Assembly (NCBI RefSeq): GCF_000661955.1
Contig: NZ_CP007597.1
Span: 2,522,984 to 2,586,983 of the forward strand
Direction of reading: 5' to 3'
Source: Stenotrophomonas rhizophila
GTDB taxonomy: Bacteria > Pseudomonadota > Gammaproteobacteria > Xanthomonadales > Xanthomonadaceae
Length of the DNA: 64,000 bases
Made by a program: the position numbers and the translations under genes. Under the pieces are notes generated by a model. It worked only from the letters and a program-made list of their open reading frames with translations, was not told the DNA's origin and did no database searches. This document shows positions 55,763 to 63,804 of the stretch, in pieces (positions within the stretch are counted from its first letter, which is position 1; each line of letters opens with the position of its first letter).

Positions 55763-56356
55763 GTGTGGGCATGCCTATCCCAACTCGGTGACAGCCGCTG
55801 GCTGCTGCCACTGAGCCTCATCCTGCTGCTGGCAGGCCCCAAGGCGAGTGCAGGGCTACGGCGTCGCTGGGCGATAAGTCTGTCCATCGCCGCCGCACTC
55901 ACTCTGGCGTCCAAACTCGCGTACCTCGGCTGGGGCCTGGGGTGGGCCCGCCTTGATTTCACCGGCTTCAGCGGCCACGCCACCATCAGCGCCGCCATCT
56001 ATCCCGTGGTTTTCCACCTGGCCACCCACGGGCGCGCCCGCGCCCCGCTCGCATGGGCTGCGGCAGGTGCCGCGCTGGCCGCCGCCATCGCCTATTCGCG
56101 CCTCCCACTTCATGCGCACTCTGTGTCCGAGGTCGTCAGTGGCTGGGTACTCGGCTGCGCAGCGTCCGCCTACGCGCTTTCGGCGCGGCCCGCCAGCTTC
56201 ACGACCCCGATACGAACGCTGGCGCTGGCCGCGTGTTTGGGACTGCTGGTGCCCTTGCTCATGCCCACCGTGCGAACGCATGACTTGGTGACACGCTTGG
56301 CCACGACCCTCTCGGGGCGGGACAGTGTCTACGGCCGACAGCATCTTTCGCGATGA
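55763..56356 (+). CDS. PAP2-type phosphatase-like membrane protein
   Basis: A 197-residue protein with five or six hydrophobic helices. It shows PAP2 motif C2 as SGH (70-72, FTGFSGHATISAA) and motif C3 as YSRLPLHAHSVSEVVSGW (S112, R113, histidines 117 and 119). I do not see the first motif (KxxxxxxRP), so it is an atypical member. Possible roles are recycling of undecaprenyl pyrophosphate or removal of lipid phosphates. This fits the neighbouring polysaccharide genes. The start is a GTG at 55763. Confidence 0.75.
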   Translation: MWACLSQLGDSRWLLPLSLILLLAGPKASAGLRRRWAISLSIAAALTLASKLAYLGWGLGWARLDFTGFSGHATISAAIYPVVFHLATHGRARAPLAWAAAGAALAAAIAYSRLPLHAHSVSEVVSGWVLGCAASAYALSARPASFTTPIRTLALAACLGLLVPLLMPTVRTHDLVTRLATTLSGRDSVYGRQHLSR

Positions 56357-56473
56357 CCTTCAGAACGCTCCCGCCCAGCCATTGATTTCAGGAGGATTTT
56401 CGCCTTGACACTGAATGGCTAAAGAAGCGAACATGACTGCGAATATTTACCTGACGGAGTAGGAGACCCCGTA

Positions 56474-56794
56474 ATGAAGAAGATTATCGCCGCACTGGCC
56501 CTTGTCGCCATGTCGTACCCGGTTCTGGCCCAGGAAGCCCCGGTTGAAACCACCTCCGAAGCTGCTGCTACGGAAGTCGCGGGCACTGGTGCAGCAACTG
56601 GCGCTGCCAACGGCACCCTTACCACTGCTGCCATGGTTGGCGGCGGGATTGCGGTTGCTGCCGTGGCCTATAGCCTTGCTGCGGACAGCAGCAAGGACGA
56701 CGCCGGCAACAACAATGGTGGCGGCACCACGCCTCCGGGCCCGGGCGGCACCACTGGCACGACCGGCACCACGGGCACCACCGGCACCAATTGA
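56474..56794 (+). CDS. Small secreted GfcA/YjbE-like protein
   Basis: A 106-residue exported protein with a signal peptide (MKKIIAALALVAMSYPVLAQ), a short Ala/Thr/Glu segment, one hydrophobic Gly/Ala stretch near 54-70, and a Gly/Thr-rich tail with repeated GTT. GfcA/YjbE proteins are similarly small, exported, low-complexity first genes of exopolysaccharide operons. The ATG has AGGAG eleven bases upstream. A strong terminator follows before the exporter gene, so this gene is likely expressed at a higher level than the rest. A perfect -35 TTGACA is at 56405, but no good -10 follows. Confidence 0.72.
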   Translation: MKKIIAALALVAMSYPVLAQEAPVETTSEAAATEVAGTGAATGAANGTLTTAAMVGGGIAVAAVAYSLAADSSKDDAGNNNGGGTTPPGPGGTTGTTGTTGTTGTN

Positions 56795-56821
56795 TCCGCT
56801 AGTCGGAACAAGGTCATCACG

Positions 56822-56856
56822 CCCTCGCCGGGCGAAGGTCCGGCGGGGGTTTTTTG
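56822..56856 (+). terminator. Intra-operon rho-independent terminator
   Basis: A 10-bp stem CCCTCGCCGG / CCGGCGGGGG (one G-T pair) with an 8-base loop is followed by six T. It lies between the small GfcA-like gene and the Wza-like gene and would give partial read-through control. Confidence 0.8.
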
Positions 56857-56887
56857 TTTTGCCCGACAGGGCCAGGAAGAATCATCG

Positions 56888-57994
56888 ATGGACTGCAAGC
56901 GTCTCGGCGCCACTCTGGCGCTCGCCCTCACCCTGTCTGGCTGCGTGTTCGCCCCCGGTCAGCACATGCGTTCCAGCGCATTCGCACGGGATGACCAGCC
57001 GGTTGGCAACGACCAGATCGAGCTGATCCCGATCACGCCGAAACTCATCGCCATGGACCGCGCGTCGCGCGACGTGCCGACCTTGCCGGTGGCACTGACG
57101 TCCTATCAGCCCGGCCCCTACACGATCGGCGCGGGCGACATCCTGTACATCACGGTATGGGACCACCCGGAACTGACTGTGCCGGCAGGTCCACAGCAGC
57201 AGCTCAACGCGGCCGGCCGCCCTGTGCAGTCCGACGGGACCCTGTTCTATCCATACATCGGCAGTGTGGACGCTGCGGGCAAGACGCCCAGCGAACTGCG
57301 CGCACTGCTTGCCACCAAACTGGCGCGCTACATCGAATCACCCCAGGTGGATGTTTCCATCCTGACTTACGCCAGCCAGCGCGTCTGGGTGACCGGCGCC
57401 TCACGCCAGGCAGCCACCGTTCCACTGACCGTGACCCCGCTGACGCTGGGTGACGCTATCAGCCAGTCGGGCTTGGATGCTGCACAGGCAGACCTTTCCG
57501 GTGTGCGCCTCACCCGCGAAGGCGTTACCTATTCCATCGATCTCGACCGACTTGGTCGCCAGGGCGGCGGGGCGACGAATATTTTCCTGAAGGCCAGCGA
57601 CCATCTGTATGTGCCGTATCTGGACCGCAAGGAAGTGTTCGTGGTTGGCGAAGTCAACCAGCCGGGTGCGATGAGCTTCAAGACCAGCGACATCTCGCTG
57701 AGCCAGGCCCTGGGTCGCGCACGCGGCCTGCAGCAGAGCACGTCCAATGGCAATGCGGTCTATGTGATCCGCGGCTCCAACGATCTGCAGGAGAAGCCGT
57801 CGACCGTGTTCCACCTGGAAGCCAAGTCCCCGGCCGCCTTTGCCGTGGCCAGCCAGTTCGAACTACTGCCCGGCGACGTGGTCTTCGTGGGCGCCGCCGG
57901 CGTAACCCGCTGGAGCCGCTTCGTGAACCAGTTGCTGCCGTTCACCTCGATCATCAGCAACGCCGCCAGCGCGCGTAACGATCTCGACAACTGA
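56888..57994 (+). CDS. Polysaccharide export lipoprotein, Wza/GfcE-like
   Basis: A 368-residue outer-membrane polysaccharide exporter. A lipoprotein signal with lipobox LSGC (C19) is followed by the poly_export domain (YTIGAGDILYITVWDHPELTVPAG near 78-101 in two pieces, SDGTLFYPYIG), SLBB-type domains (VWVTGASRQAATVPL; VFVVGEVNQPGAMSF) and a C-terminal amphipathic helix expected to line the pore (TRWSRFVNQLLPFTSII). No Wzc-type kinase gene is next to it. It is followed by YjbF/GfcB after 13 bases. Confidence 0.93.
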   Translation: MDCKRLGATLALALTLSGCVFAPGQHMRSSAFARDDQPVGNDQIELIPITPKLIAMDRASRDVPTLPVALTSYQPGPYTIGAGDILYITVWDHPELTVPAGPQQQLNAAGRPVQSDGTLFYPYIGSVDAAGKTPSELRALLATKLARYIESPQVDVSILTYASQRVWVTGASRQAATVPLTVTPLTLGDAISQSGLDAAQADLSGVRLTREGVTYSIDLDRLGRQGGGATNIFLKASDHLYVPYLDRKEVFVVGEVNQPGAMSFKTSDISLSQALGRARGLQQSTSNGNAVYVIRGSNDLQEKPSTVFHLEAKSPAAFAVASQFELLPGDVVFVGAAGVTRWSRFVNQLLPFTSIISNAASARNDLDN

Positions 57995-58007
57995 CGGTGG
58001 TTCACTG

Positions 58008-58694
58008 ATGAGCAGGAGCGCTCTGACCGCCCCGAACAAGGCGCAGCGCGGCATCGCCGCGTTGCTGTTGATTACCCTGGCACTGACCGGCTGCGGCGTG
58101 GTGGGTCGTACCAGCCTCAAGACGGTGCAGCTGGCCGTAAAGGGCGCACCGGACGTGCAGCCTACGGCAGCCGAAGTCGGCGCCAAGCCGTACCCGCAGA
58201 TCAAGGTCAACGGCCCCAACGGCGGCGCCGTGCTGGTGCTGGGCAACATCGATGCCGGGCGGCAGGCGTGGTACAGCAGCGAGCGCAGCATCGTGTTCCT
58301 GCAGGATGGCCTGTTGGTTGGTACGCACGGCGGCACGCCGGAGCTCCAGCAGATGTGGATCGAGGGCGCCAACCCCTTCCACGCCCTGCACACGCTGCAA
58401 GGCACCGTCACCGTACAGCGTCGGTATGACCTGATGCCGGGCTATCGCTACGGCATCCCAGTCACCGGCACGCTTGAGCGCCTGGGCGCCGAGCCGGTGG
58501 ACATCCTCGGTAAGGTGCGCACGCTGGTGCATGTTCGCGAGACGTTGCGTGGCACGCAGTGGAAGGGCGAGAACCATTACTGGGTGGACCCCGCGAGCGG
58601 CTTCGTCTGGAAGAGCCAGCAGATGATCGCACCGGGCACGCACCTGGAAATCACCCAACTCAAGCCGTACAGCCTGGACCTGCAACGTCGATGA
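58008..58694 (+). CDS. YjbF/GfcB-family lipoprotein
   Basis: A 228-residue lipoprotein with the lipobox LTGC near residue 29 after GIAALLLITLA. It matches the YjbF/GfcB family, a beta-barrel-like periplasmic protein with FLQDGLLVGTHGG and HYWVDPASGFVWKSQQ. It is required for group 4 capsule or Yjb exopolysaccharide export in enterobacteria, with unknown chemistry. The last four bases overlap the GfcC gene. Confidence 0.9.
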   Translation: MSRSALTAPNKAQRGIAALLLITLALTGCGVVGRTSLKTVQLAVKGAPDVQPTAAEVGAKPYPQIKVNGPNGGAVLVLGNIDAGRQAWYSSERSIVFLQDGLLVGTHGGTPELQQMWIEGANPFHALHTLQGTVTVQRRYDLMPGYRYGIPVTGTLERLGAEPVDILGKVRTLVHVRETLRGTQWKGENHYWVDPASGFVWKSQQMIAPGTHLEITQLKPYSLDLQRR

Positions 58695-59467
58695 AACCGC
58701 GATTGTTCGCCCTCGCGCTGGGCCTGGCCACCTGCGGCGCCAGCACTGCCGCCCCTACGATCAACGTTGACGTCCTCGGTCAGGTGCGCAATCCCGGTGC
58801 ACAGGTTCTGCCGGCCGACGCCCGGCTGAGCGATGCAGCGCTGGCCGCCCAACCGCTACCAAGTGCCTACCCCCTGGCGGCCGCATGGTTGCGTCAGGCC
58901 GACCAGCTGGCACAGACGCGGCTCAAGGCCGGCGTGCTGTTCGACCTGGGCCAGATCGAGGAGCGCGCCGATCGCGACCCCGACGGCGCACAGGCCGCCA
59001 CCGCACTTGCACGGGAGATCGACAGCATGCCGGTCACCGGGCGCGTTCCCGCGCTGCTCGCCGCACGTAACGTTGAAGCTGCACTGTCACAGAACCGGCC
59101 GCTGGCCGATGGCGACCGCCTGGTCTACCCGCCCCGCCCCGCCACCGTCACGGTGATGGGTGCGGTTGCCCAGCAATGCACGCTGGACCACGCACCCGAC
59201 CAGGCACCGCGCGCCTATCTGTCGCAGTGCCCTGCCCTTGCCGCCGCAAGCCGCGATGACCTCTACGTCATCCAGCCCGATGGTCACGTGGAGAAGCTCG
59301 GCATCGCCTTATGGAACCGCTCGCCGGCGTCCACGCTTGCGCCGGGCGCCATCGTCTATGTACCGCTGCAGGCCAGCACACTCGGCCAGACCGCCCCCGA
59401 TCTCAACGAGGAAGTCGCCCGCTTCCTCGCCACCCAGGTGCTGCATGCGCCCGGAGTTTCGCTTTGA
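58691..59467 (+). CDS. GfcC-family capsule biosynthesis protein
   Basis: A 258-residue periplasmic protein. A signal peptide (MKPRLFALALGLATCGASTAA) is followed by VDVLGQVRNPGAQVLPADAR, a SLBB-like domain, then a helical part and a C-terminal beta-grasp (GAIVYVPLQASTL). GfcC/YjbG proteins are accessory factors of exopolysaccharide secretion. The start overlaps the previous stop (ATGA), and the end overlaps the TTG start of the next gene. Confidence 0.88.
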   Translation: MKPRLFALALGLATCGASTAAPTINVDVLGQVRNPGAQVLPADARLSDAALAAQPLPSAYPLAAAWLRQADQLAQTRLKAGVLFDLGQIEERADRDPDGAQAATALAREIDSMPVTGRVPALLAARNVEAALSQNRPLADGDRLVYPPRPATVTVMGAVAQQCTLDHAPDQAPRAYLSQCPALAAASRDDLYVIQPDGHVEKLGIALWNRSPASTLAPGAIVYVPLQASTLGQTAPDLNEEVARFLATQVLHAPGVSL

Positions 59468-61614
59468 TTTCTTCGCTTCGCACACCGGCCGCGCGTCTTG
59501 CGCTTGCTGCGCTCAGCCTCAGCATCAGCAGCGCCTTGTACGCCCAAAACGCACCGGCACCCAGCGCTAGTGACTGGGGCGGCATCGGCCTGTTGCAGAC
59601 GCCTACGGCGCGCATGGCCGACGAAGGAGAGCTCGCCTTCACCGCCAGCCATACCTCGCCGTACAGCCGCTACAACATCGTGCTGCAGCCACTGCCGTGG
59701 ATGGAAGGCGCGTTCCGCTATGTTTCAGTAGCCAATCGGCGCTATGGCTATGAATGGCTCAGTGGCGACCAGAACTACAAGGACAAGTCGATCGACCTGA
59801 AGATCCGTCTCTTGAAGGAAAGCCGCTGGGTTCCCGAGGTATCTGCAGGTTTTCGCGACCTTGGCGGCACCGGCCTGTTCTCCAGCGAATACCTGGTCGC
59901 CAGCAAGCGGATGGGCGCGTTCGATGCCAGCCTTGGCTTGGCTACTGGATACATCGGCAACCGCGGTGATTTCAAGAATCCGTTGACCGCCATCGATGAC
60001 AACTTCGAGACCCGTCCACGCGCGCAGGGAACCGGCAGCCTCAACAGCGACGGTATGTTCCGAGGCCCGGTGGGCGTGTTTGGCGGCGTTGCCTATCAAA
60101 CGCCCTGGGAGCCGCTGCAGCTGAAGCTGGAGTACGACGGCAACGACTACAAGCACGAGCCACAGAACAACAACCAGCGCCAGCGCAGCCCCTTCAATAT
60201 TGGCGCGTCCTACGCGGTCAACAAGAACGTGCACCTGCACCTGGGCTGGGAGCGCGGCGACCTGGCGATGTTCGGCGTCACGCTGCGCACCAATCTGGCA
60301 CAGGCGACCTCCATGCCAAAGTTGCTGGATCCGCCACCGGTGCCGCTGAAGCAGCGCACCGCCGAAGATCAGGATGCCCGCACGGACAGCACCGCCCTTG
60401 CGGCCGCTCCATTGGACTGGCCCACCCTGGCAACCCGGCTGGAGCAGAACGCGGGCCTGCGCGTGCAGCGCATCAGTCAGCGCGGGGCGGAAGTGATCGT
60501 CACAGGCGAGCAGCGTCGCTTCCACTACCCCGCGCAGGGCATCGGCCGCACTGCACGCATTCTGGATGGCGCACTTCCATCCGACATCGACTGGTTCACT
60601 GTGCAGAACACACGATTGGGTATGCCCATCATAGAAACCAGCATTGAACGCAAGTCGTTTGTCGACCACGTCGAGCATAAGACCGAACTGAGCACCCTCG
60701 CCGGACACATCGAAATGGCGCCGCCTGCGGCGCAGCGCAGGCAGACGCTTTACCAGGCGCCGTTGCGCCGCTTCGATGGCGCCTTCAACATTGGCTACCA
60801 GCAATCGCTTGGCGGCCCAGACGGATTCGTGCTCTTCCAGGTAGCTGGCACCTACAGCGCCAACCTTTACCTGGCCCGCAACCTGTGGCTCACCGGCACC
60901 GTCAGTTACAACGCGTACAACAACTACGACAAGTTCCGCTACGACGCACCCAGTCGCCTTCCGCGTGTCCGTACCAACATTCGTCAGTACATGACCACCG
61001 AAGACCTGACCCTGCCCAGCCTGCAGCTGACCGGCACCCGTCAGCTCGGTCGGGATCTATATGGCATGGCGTACGCGGGCCTGCTTGAGTCCATGTACGC
61101 CGGCGTCGGCGGCGAAGTTCTGTACCGTCCGCTCAATGAGCGCTGGGCGGTAGGCGTGGAAGCCAACTGGGTGAAGCAGCGCGACTTCGACCAGCGCCTG
61201 AGCTTCCGCGACTACAGCGTTGCTACCGGCCATGCCAGCTTCTACTACATGTGGGGCGAAGAGCGCCGCGTGGTGACCGCGTTGAGTGCAGGCCGCTACC
61301 TGGCCAAGGACTGGGGTGCCACGATGGCCGTTTCCCGCGCATTCGACAACGGCGTCACCATGGGCGCCTACGCGACCAAGACTGACGTGTCGTCCAAGGA
61401 CTTTGGCGAAGGCAGCTTTGACAAGGGCATCTATGTGTCCGTGCCCTTCGACTTCCTGCTGCCGCGCTCGACCCGTGCGCGTGCGAACTTCCTTTGGAAC
61501 CCGCTGTACCGAGATGGTGGTGCACGCGTGGGGCATGCTTACAGCCTGTATCAGGCCACGTCCGAGCGCGACCCGGAGTTCTTCTTCGATAACCTCGACA
61601 CCGTGGCGAAATAG
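59464..61614 (+). CDS. YjbH/GfcD-family outer-membrane exopolysaccharide protein
   Basis: A 716-residue outer-membrane beta-barrel protein. The most likely start is a TTG overlapping the GfcC stop (TTGA); it is followed by a signal peptide (ISSLRTPAARLALAALSLS to YAQNA). GGIGLLQTPTARMADEGELA is the hallmark YjbH N terminus. Many alternating beta strands follow, with the GNRGDFKNPLT and DTAYATKTDVSSKD-like turns of the barrel, and the protein ends near FFFDNLDTVAK. YjbH is thought to help export or anchor the polymer. No upstream ATG fits the family start. Confidence 0.9.
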   Translation: MISSLRTPAARLALAALSLSISSALYAQNAPAPSASDWGGIGLLQTPTARMADEGELAFTASHTSPYSRYNIVLQPLPWMEGAFRYVSVANRRYGYEWLSGDQNYKDKSIDLKIRLLKESRWVPEVSAGFRDLGGTGLFSSEYLVASKRMGAFDASLGLATGYIGNRGDFKNPLTAIDDNFETRPRAQGTGSLNSDGMFRGPVGVFGGVAYQTPWEPLQLKLEYDGNDYKHEPQNNNQRQRSPFNIGASYAVNKNVHLHLGWERGDLAMFGVTLRTNLAQATSMPKLLDPPPVPLKQRTAEDQDARTDSTALAAAPLDWPTLATRLEQNAGLRVQRISQRGAEVIVTGEQRRFHYPAQGIGRTARILDGALPSDIDWFTVQNTRLGMPIIETSIERKSFVDHVEHKTELSTLAGHIEMAPPAAQRRQTLYQAPLRRFDGAFNIGYQQSLGGPDGFVLFQVAGTYSANLYLARNLWLTGTVSYNAYNNYDKFRYDAPSRLPRVRTNIRQYMTTEDLTLPSLQLTGTRQLGRDLYGMAYAGLLESMYAGVGGEVLYRPLNERWAVGVEANWVKQRDFDQRLSFRDYSVATGHASFYYMWGEERRVVTALSAGRYLAKDWGATMAVSRAFDNGVTMGAYATKTDVSSKDFGEGSFDKGIYVSVPFDFLLPRSTRARANFLWNPLYRDGGARVGHAYSLYQATSERDPEFFFDNLDTVAK

Positions 61615-61625
61615 AGTTTTCGAAG

Positions 61626-61650
61626 GTAGGGGCAGCGCAGCTGCCCCTTA
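61626..61650. repeat. SMAG/REP-like palindrome with terminator character
   Basis: GTAG heads the stem GGGGCAGC-GCA-GCTGCCCC, 15 bases after the YjbH stop and between convergent genes. TTAG follows, so termination is weak or rho-dependent. Confidence 0.55.
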
Positions 61651-61704
61651 GCTCAAACATCCCCCGGCCACGACCAACCCTCGGCCGGCCAGGATATGGT
61701 GAGG

Positions 61705-62655
61705 CTACTTCTTGAACACGCCTACCAAGCGGTCGTGATCGAAAACCAGCAGCGCAGAAATACGACGTCGCTCCATCAGCACGAGCGCATCCTCGACACG
61801 CGTGCCAACGCTCACTCGAGCAGGATCCAGGCTCATTAGGCTGCCAGCAGTCTTCTGGAACACATCCTTGCCGAAAGCCTCAACCGCACGCCGGACATCG
61901 CCATCAGTGATGACCGCCCAATCCGCTTGATTCTGCACAATCGCCAGCCCGAGACTGGATCGGGTGATAGCGTTGATGACGCCCATTATGTCTGCGTCGA
62001 CGCTGACGATTGGAAGGTCCTCACGGATCATCTCGTGCTCGACACGACTTAGCAGTCGGCGCCCCAAGGACCCGCCCGGATGAAAGCGGGCAAAATTCTC
62101 GGGCTTGAAGTCCCTCGCCTCCATCAGCGTCACGGCCAATGCATCCCCCATCGCCAAGGTCGCAGTCGTCGATGCGGTCGGAGCAAGCCGAAGTGGGCAG
62201 GCCTCCTGCGCCACACTCACATCAAGATGGCGGTCAGCAGCCCGTGCCAGCGTGGACGCAGGATTTCCGGTGATGGCGACAACGACATTGCCATTCTCCT
62301 TCAGGAAGGGCAGCAGCTTCACCACTTCATCGGTCTCGCCCGAGAACGAAAGTGCGATGAACACGTCCGAAGCGGTCACCATCCCCAGGTCGCCGTGGTA
62401 CGCCTCGCCAGGATGCATGAAGAAGCTCGGCGTGCCGGTACTGGCCAACGTCGCCGCAATCTTCCTGCCGACGATTCCGGACTTTCCCATGCCACAGATG
62501 ATCGTACGGCCGTCGGACCGCAGGATGTGCTCCACGGCAGCCTCGAAATCCTGGTCGATCTTCTTTGAGAGACCAGCAACGGCCTCCGCCTCGATCTGAA
62601 AAACACGTCGGGCGGACGCCAGATAATCGGTGGCACCGCGTTCAACTTCACTCAT
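61705..62655 (-). CDS. kdsD: Arabinose-5-phosphate isomerase (KdsD/KpsF)
   Basis: It converts ribulose 5-phosphate to arabinose 5-phosphate, the Kdo precursor. The 316-residue protein has an N-terminal SIS domain (GRTIICGMGKSGIVGRKIAA near 49-68, SFSGETDEVVKLLP, with the catalytic His region GEAYHGDLG) and two C-terminal CBS domains (about 205-316). It is less GC-rich than the genes to its left, as usual for surface-polysaccharide loci. It is the last gene of the kdsC-kdsD pair, 89 bp after kdsC. Confidence 0.94.
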   Translation of the reverse strand: MSEVERGATDYLASARRVFQIEAEAVAGLSKKIDQDFEAAVEHILRSDGRTIICGMGKSGIVGRKIAATLASTGTPSFFMHPGEAYHGDLGMVTASDVFIALSFSGETDEVVKLLPFLKENGNVVVAITGNPASTLARAADRHLDVSVAQEACPLRLAPTASTTATLAMGDALAVTLMEARDFKPENFARFHPGGSLGRRLLSRVEHEMIREDLPIVSVDADIMGVINAITRSSLGLAIVQNQADWAVITDGDVRRAVEAFGKDVFQKTAGSLMSLDPARVSVGTRVEDALVLMERRRISALLVFDHDRLVGVFKK

Positions 62656-62744
62656 CTCAATCTCCTAGAGTAATTCTACAAACAGACACATCGGCAAGAT
62701 CGACGCACCTTCTGCACCCCTTCAGCCTTGACTACGGATGAAGG

Positions 62745-63293
62745 TCATTGCACGACGTGTAGCTCGCTCCATCCTTCCATGAGTGGCTGATAGGCCTGCT
62801 CCAAAGAGAGACCACCTGAAAGCAAGATATGCTCTGCTACCTCCCTTGCAACACCACCGCCGCCTCGCGCGCACATGACGTGGTCCGCCTTTGCAAGGAC
62901 CATTGCGTGCGCATCGCTGGGCGCGAAGAAGAGCCCAACGCGACCGACAAGTGGGAGGTCAACAACGTCGTCGCCCACGTAGGCTACCTCAGCATCTTCG
63001 ACACCCAGGTCCTGCTTGATTTTTTGATAGGCGCTTTGCTTGTCGAGCCTACCCGTAACCGATACGTCAAATTTCAACTGCTGTATCCGGAAGTCCAGTG
63101 CTTCACTGCTCTTGCCAGACAGCACGCCACTTCGGATGCCATGGCAACGAAGCAACGACACTGCCAGTCCATCCCGAACGTTGAATTTCTTCAACAGTTC
63201 ACCGCTGGGGCCTAGATAGAGGCCGCCATCGGTCAGCACCCCATCAACGTCGAAAAGCACCAGCTTTACCGGACCTGCGTAATCTGTCTGCAT
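62745..63293 (-). CDS. kdsC: 3-deoxy-D-manno-octulosonate 8-phosphate phosphatase
   Basis: KdsC removes the phosphate from Kdo 8-phosphate. The 182-residue C0-type HAD phosphatase has D15/D17 in LVLFDVDGVLTDGGLYLG, GVLSGKSSEALDFR, the lysine region FDVSVTGRLDKQSAY, and AYVGDDVVDLPLVGRVGL. The tail ARGGGGVAREVAEHIL is the KdsC C-terminal lid. The start is four bases after the stop of the shortened KdsA-like gene, so they share a transcript. Confidence 0.93.
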   Translation of the reverse strand: MQTDYAGPVKLVLFDVDGVLTDGGLYLGPSGELLKKFNVRDGLAVSLLRCHGIRSGVLSGKSSEALDFRIQQLKFDVSVTGRLDKQSAYQKIKQDLGVEDAEVAYVGDDVVDLPLVGRVGLFFAPSDAHAMVLAKADHVMCARGGGGVAREVAEHILLSGGLSLEQAYQPLMEGWSELHVVQ

Positions 63294-63297
63294 CGGA

Positions 63298-63777
63298 TCA
63301 ATTGACCTTTAGATCAGGAAGGCTTATTGGGAGGTCGTCTACCACTTGGGTTTGGGCCACCAAGGGCTCCAAGGTGCATAACGGAAGCGCGTTGAGGGCA
63401 TCACAGAGGGCCTTATCCTGATCAGTCGGGCGCAGAAACCGCGGCTTCTTGAGGTTCACCCCGCCACCCATCTGCGCGATTACCTCCACCAAGTCGGCTT
63501 GGCGCGCCAAGAATGCCGGTATCTGCTGGACGTCGATTACCTCAGCCACCGCTGCCACTCGGGCGACCTCATGTGAGCTGACCGACAAGCGACTCGCCCT
63601 GTCGAACGAAGCTCTGTGGACGCATGCAATGCCCCGCTTACGGGTCACTCCGAGGCACTCGCCGACGGAAGGCGTGGAGTCCGAGCCCTCCAAGAGATTC
63701 AGGCCACCAAGCAGGACAAGGGAAAGGTCTTTCGCAACAGTCATTACCCCTGAGATCCGCACACGCCCCACCTTCAT
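63298..63777 (-). CDS. Shortened KdsA-like protein with two internal deletions
   Basis: A 159-residue paralogue of KdsA, still in frame. It aligns with the N terminus (MKVGRVRISG, then LVLLGGLNLLEGSDST and ASFDRASRLS). It then jumps over about 28 residues to HEVARVAAVAEVIDVQQIPA and VNLKKPRFLRP, and over about 95 more to LCDALNALPLCTLEPLVAQ near the end. The [16 protein letters not shown] and FLEAH segments, which form the active site, are missing. The ATG at 63777 has GAGG upstream. It lies four bases before kdsC. It may be a relic, or a non-catalytic partner of KdsA. Confidence 0.75.
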   Translation of the reverse strand: MKVGRVRISGVMTVAKDLSLVLLGGLNLLEGSDSTPSVGECLGVTRKRGIACVHRASFDRASRLSVSSHEVARVAAVAEVIDVQQIPAFLARQADLVEVIAQMGGGVNLKKPRFLRPTDQDKALCDALNALPLCTLEPLVAQTQVVDDLPISLPDLKVN

Positions 63778-63804
63778 CACCTCGCCTGCCAATGAGATGT
63801 TGCG

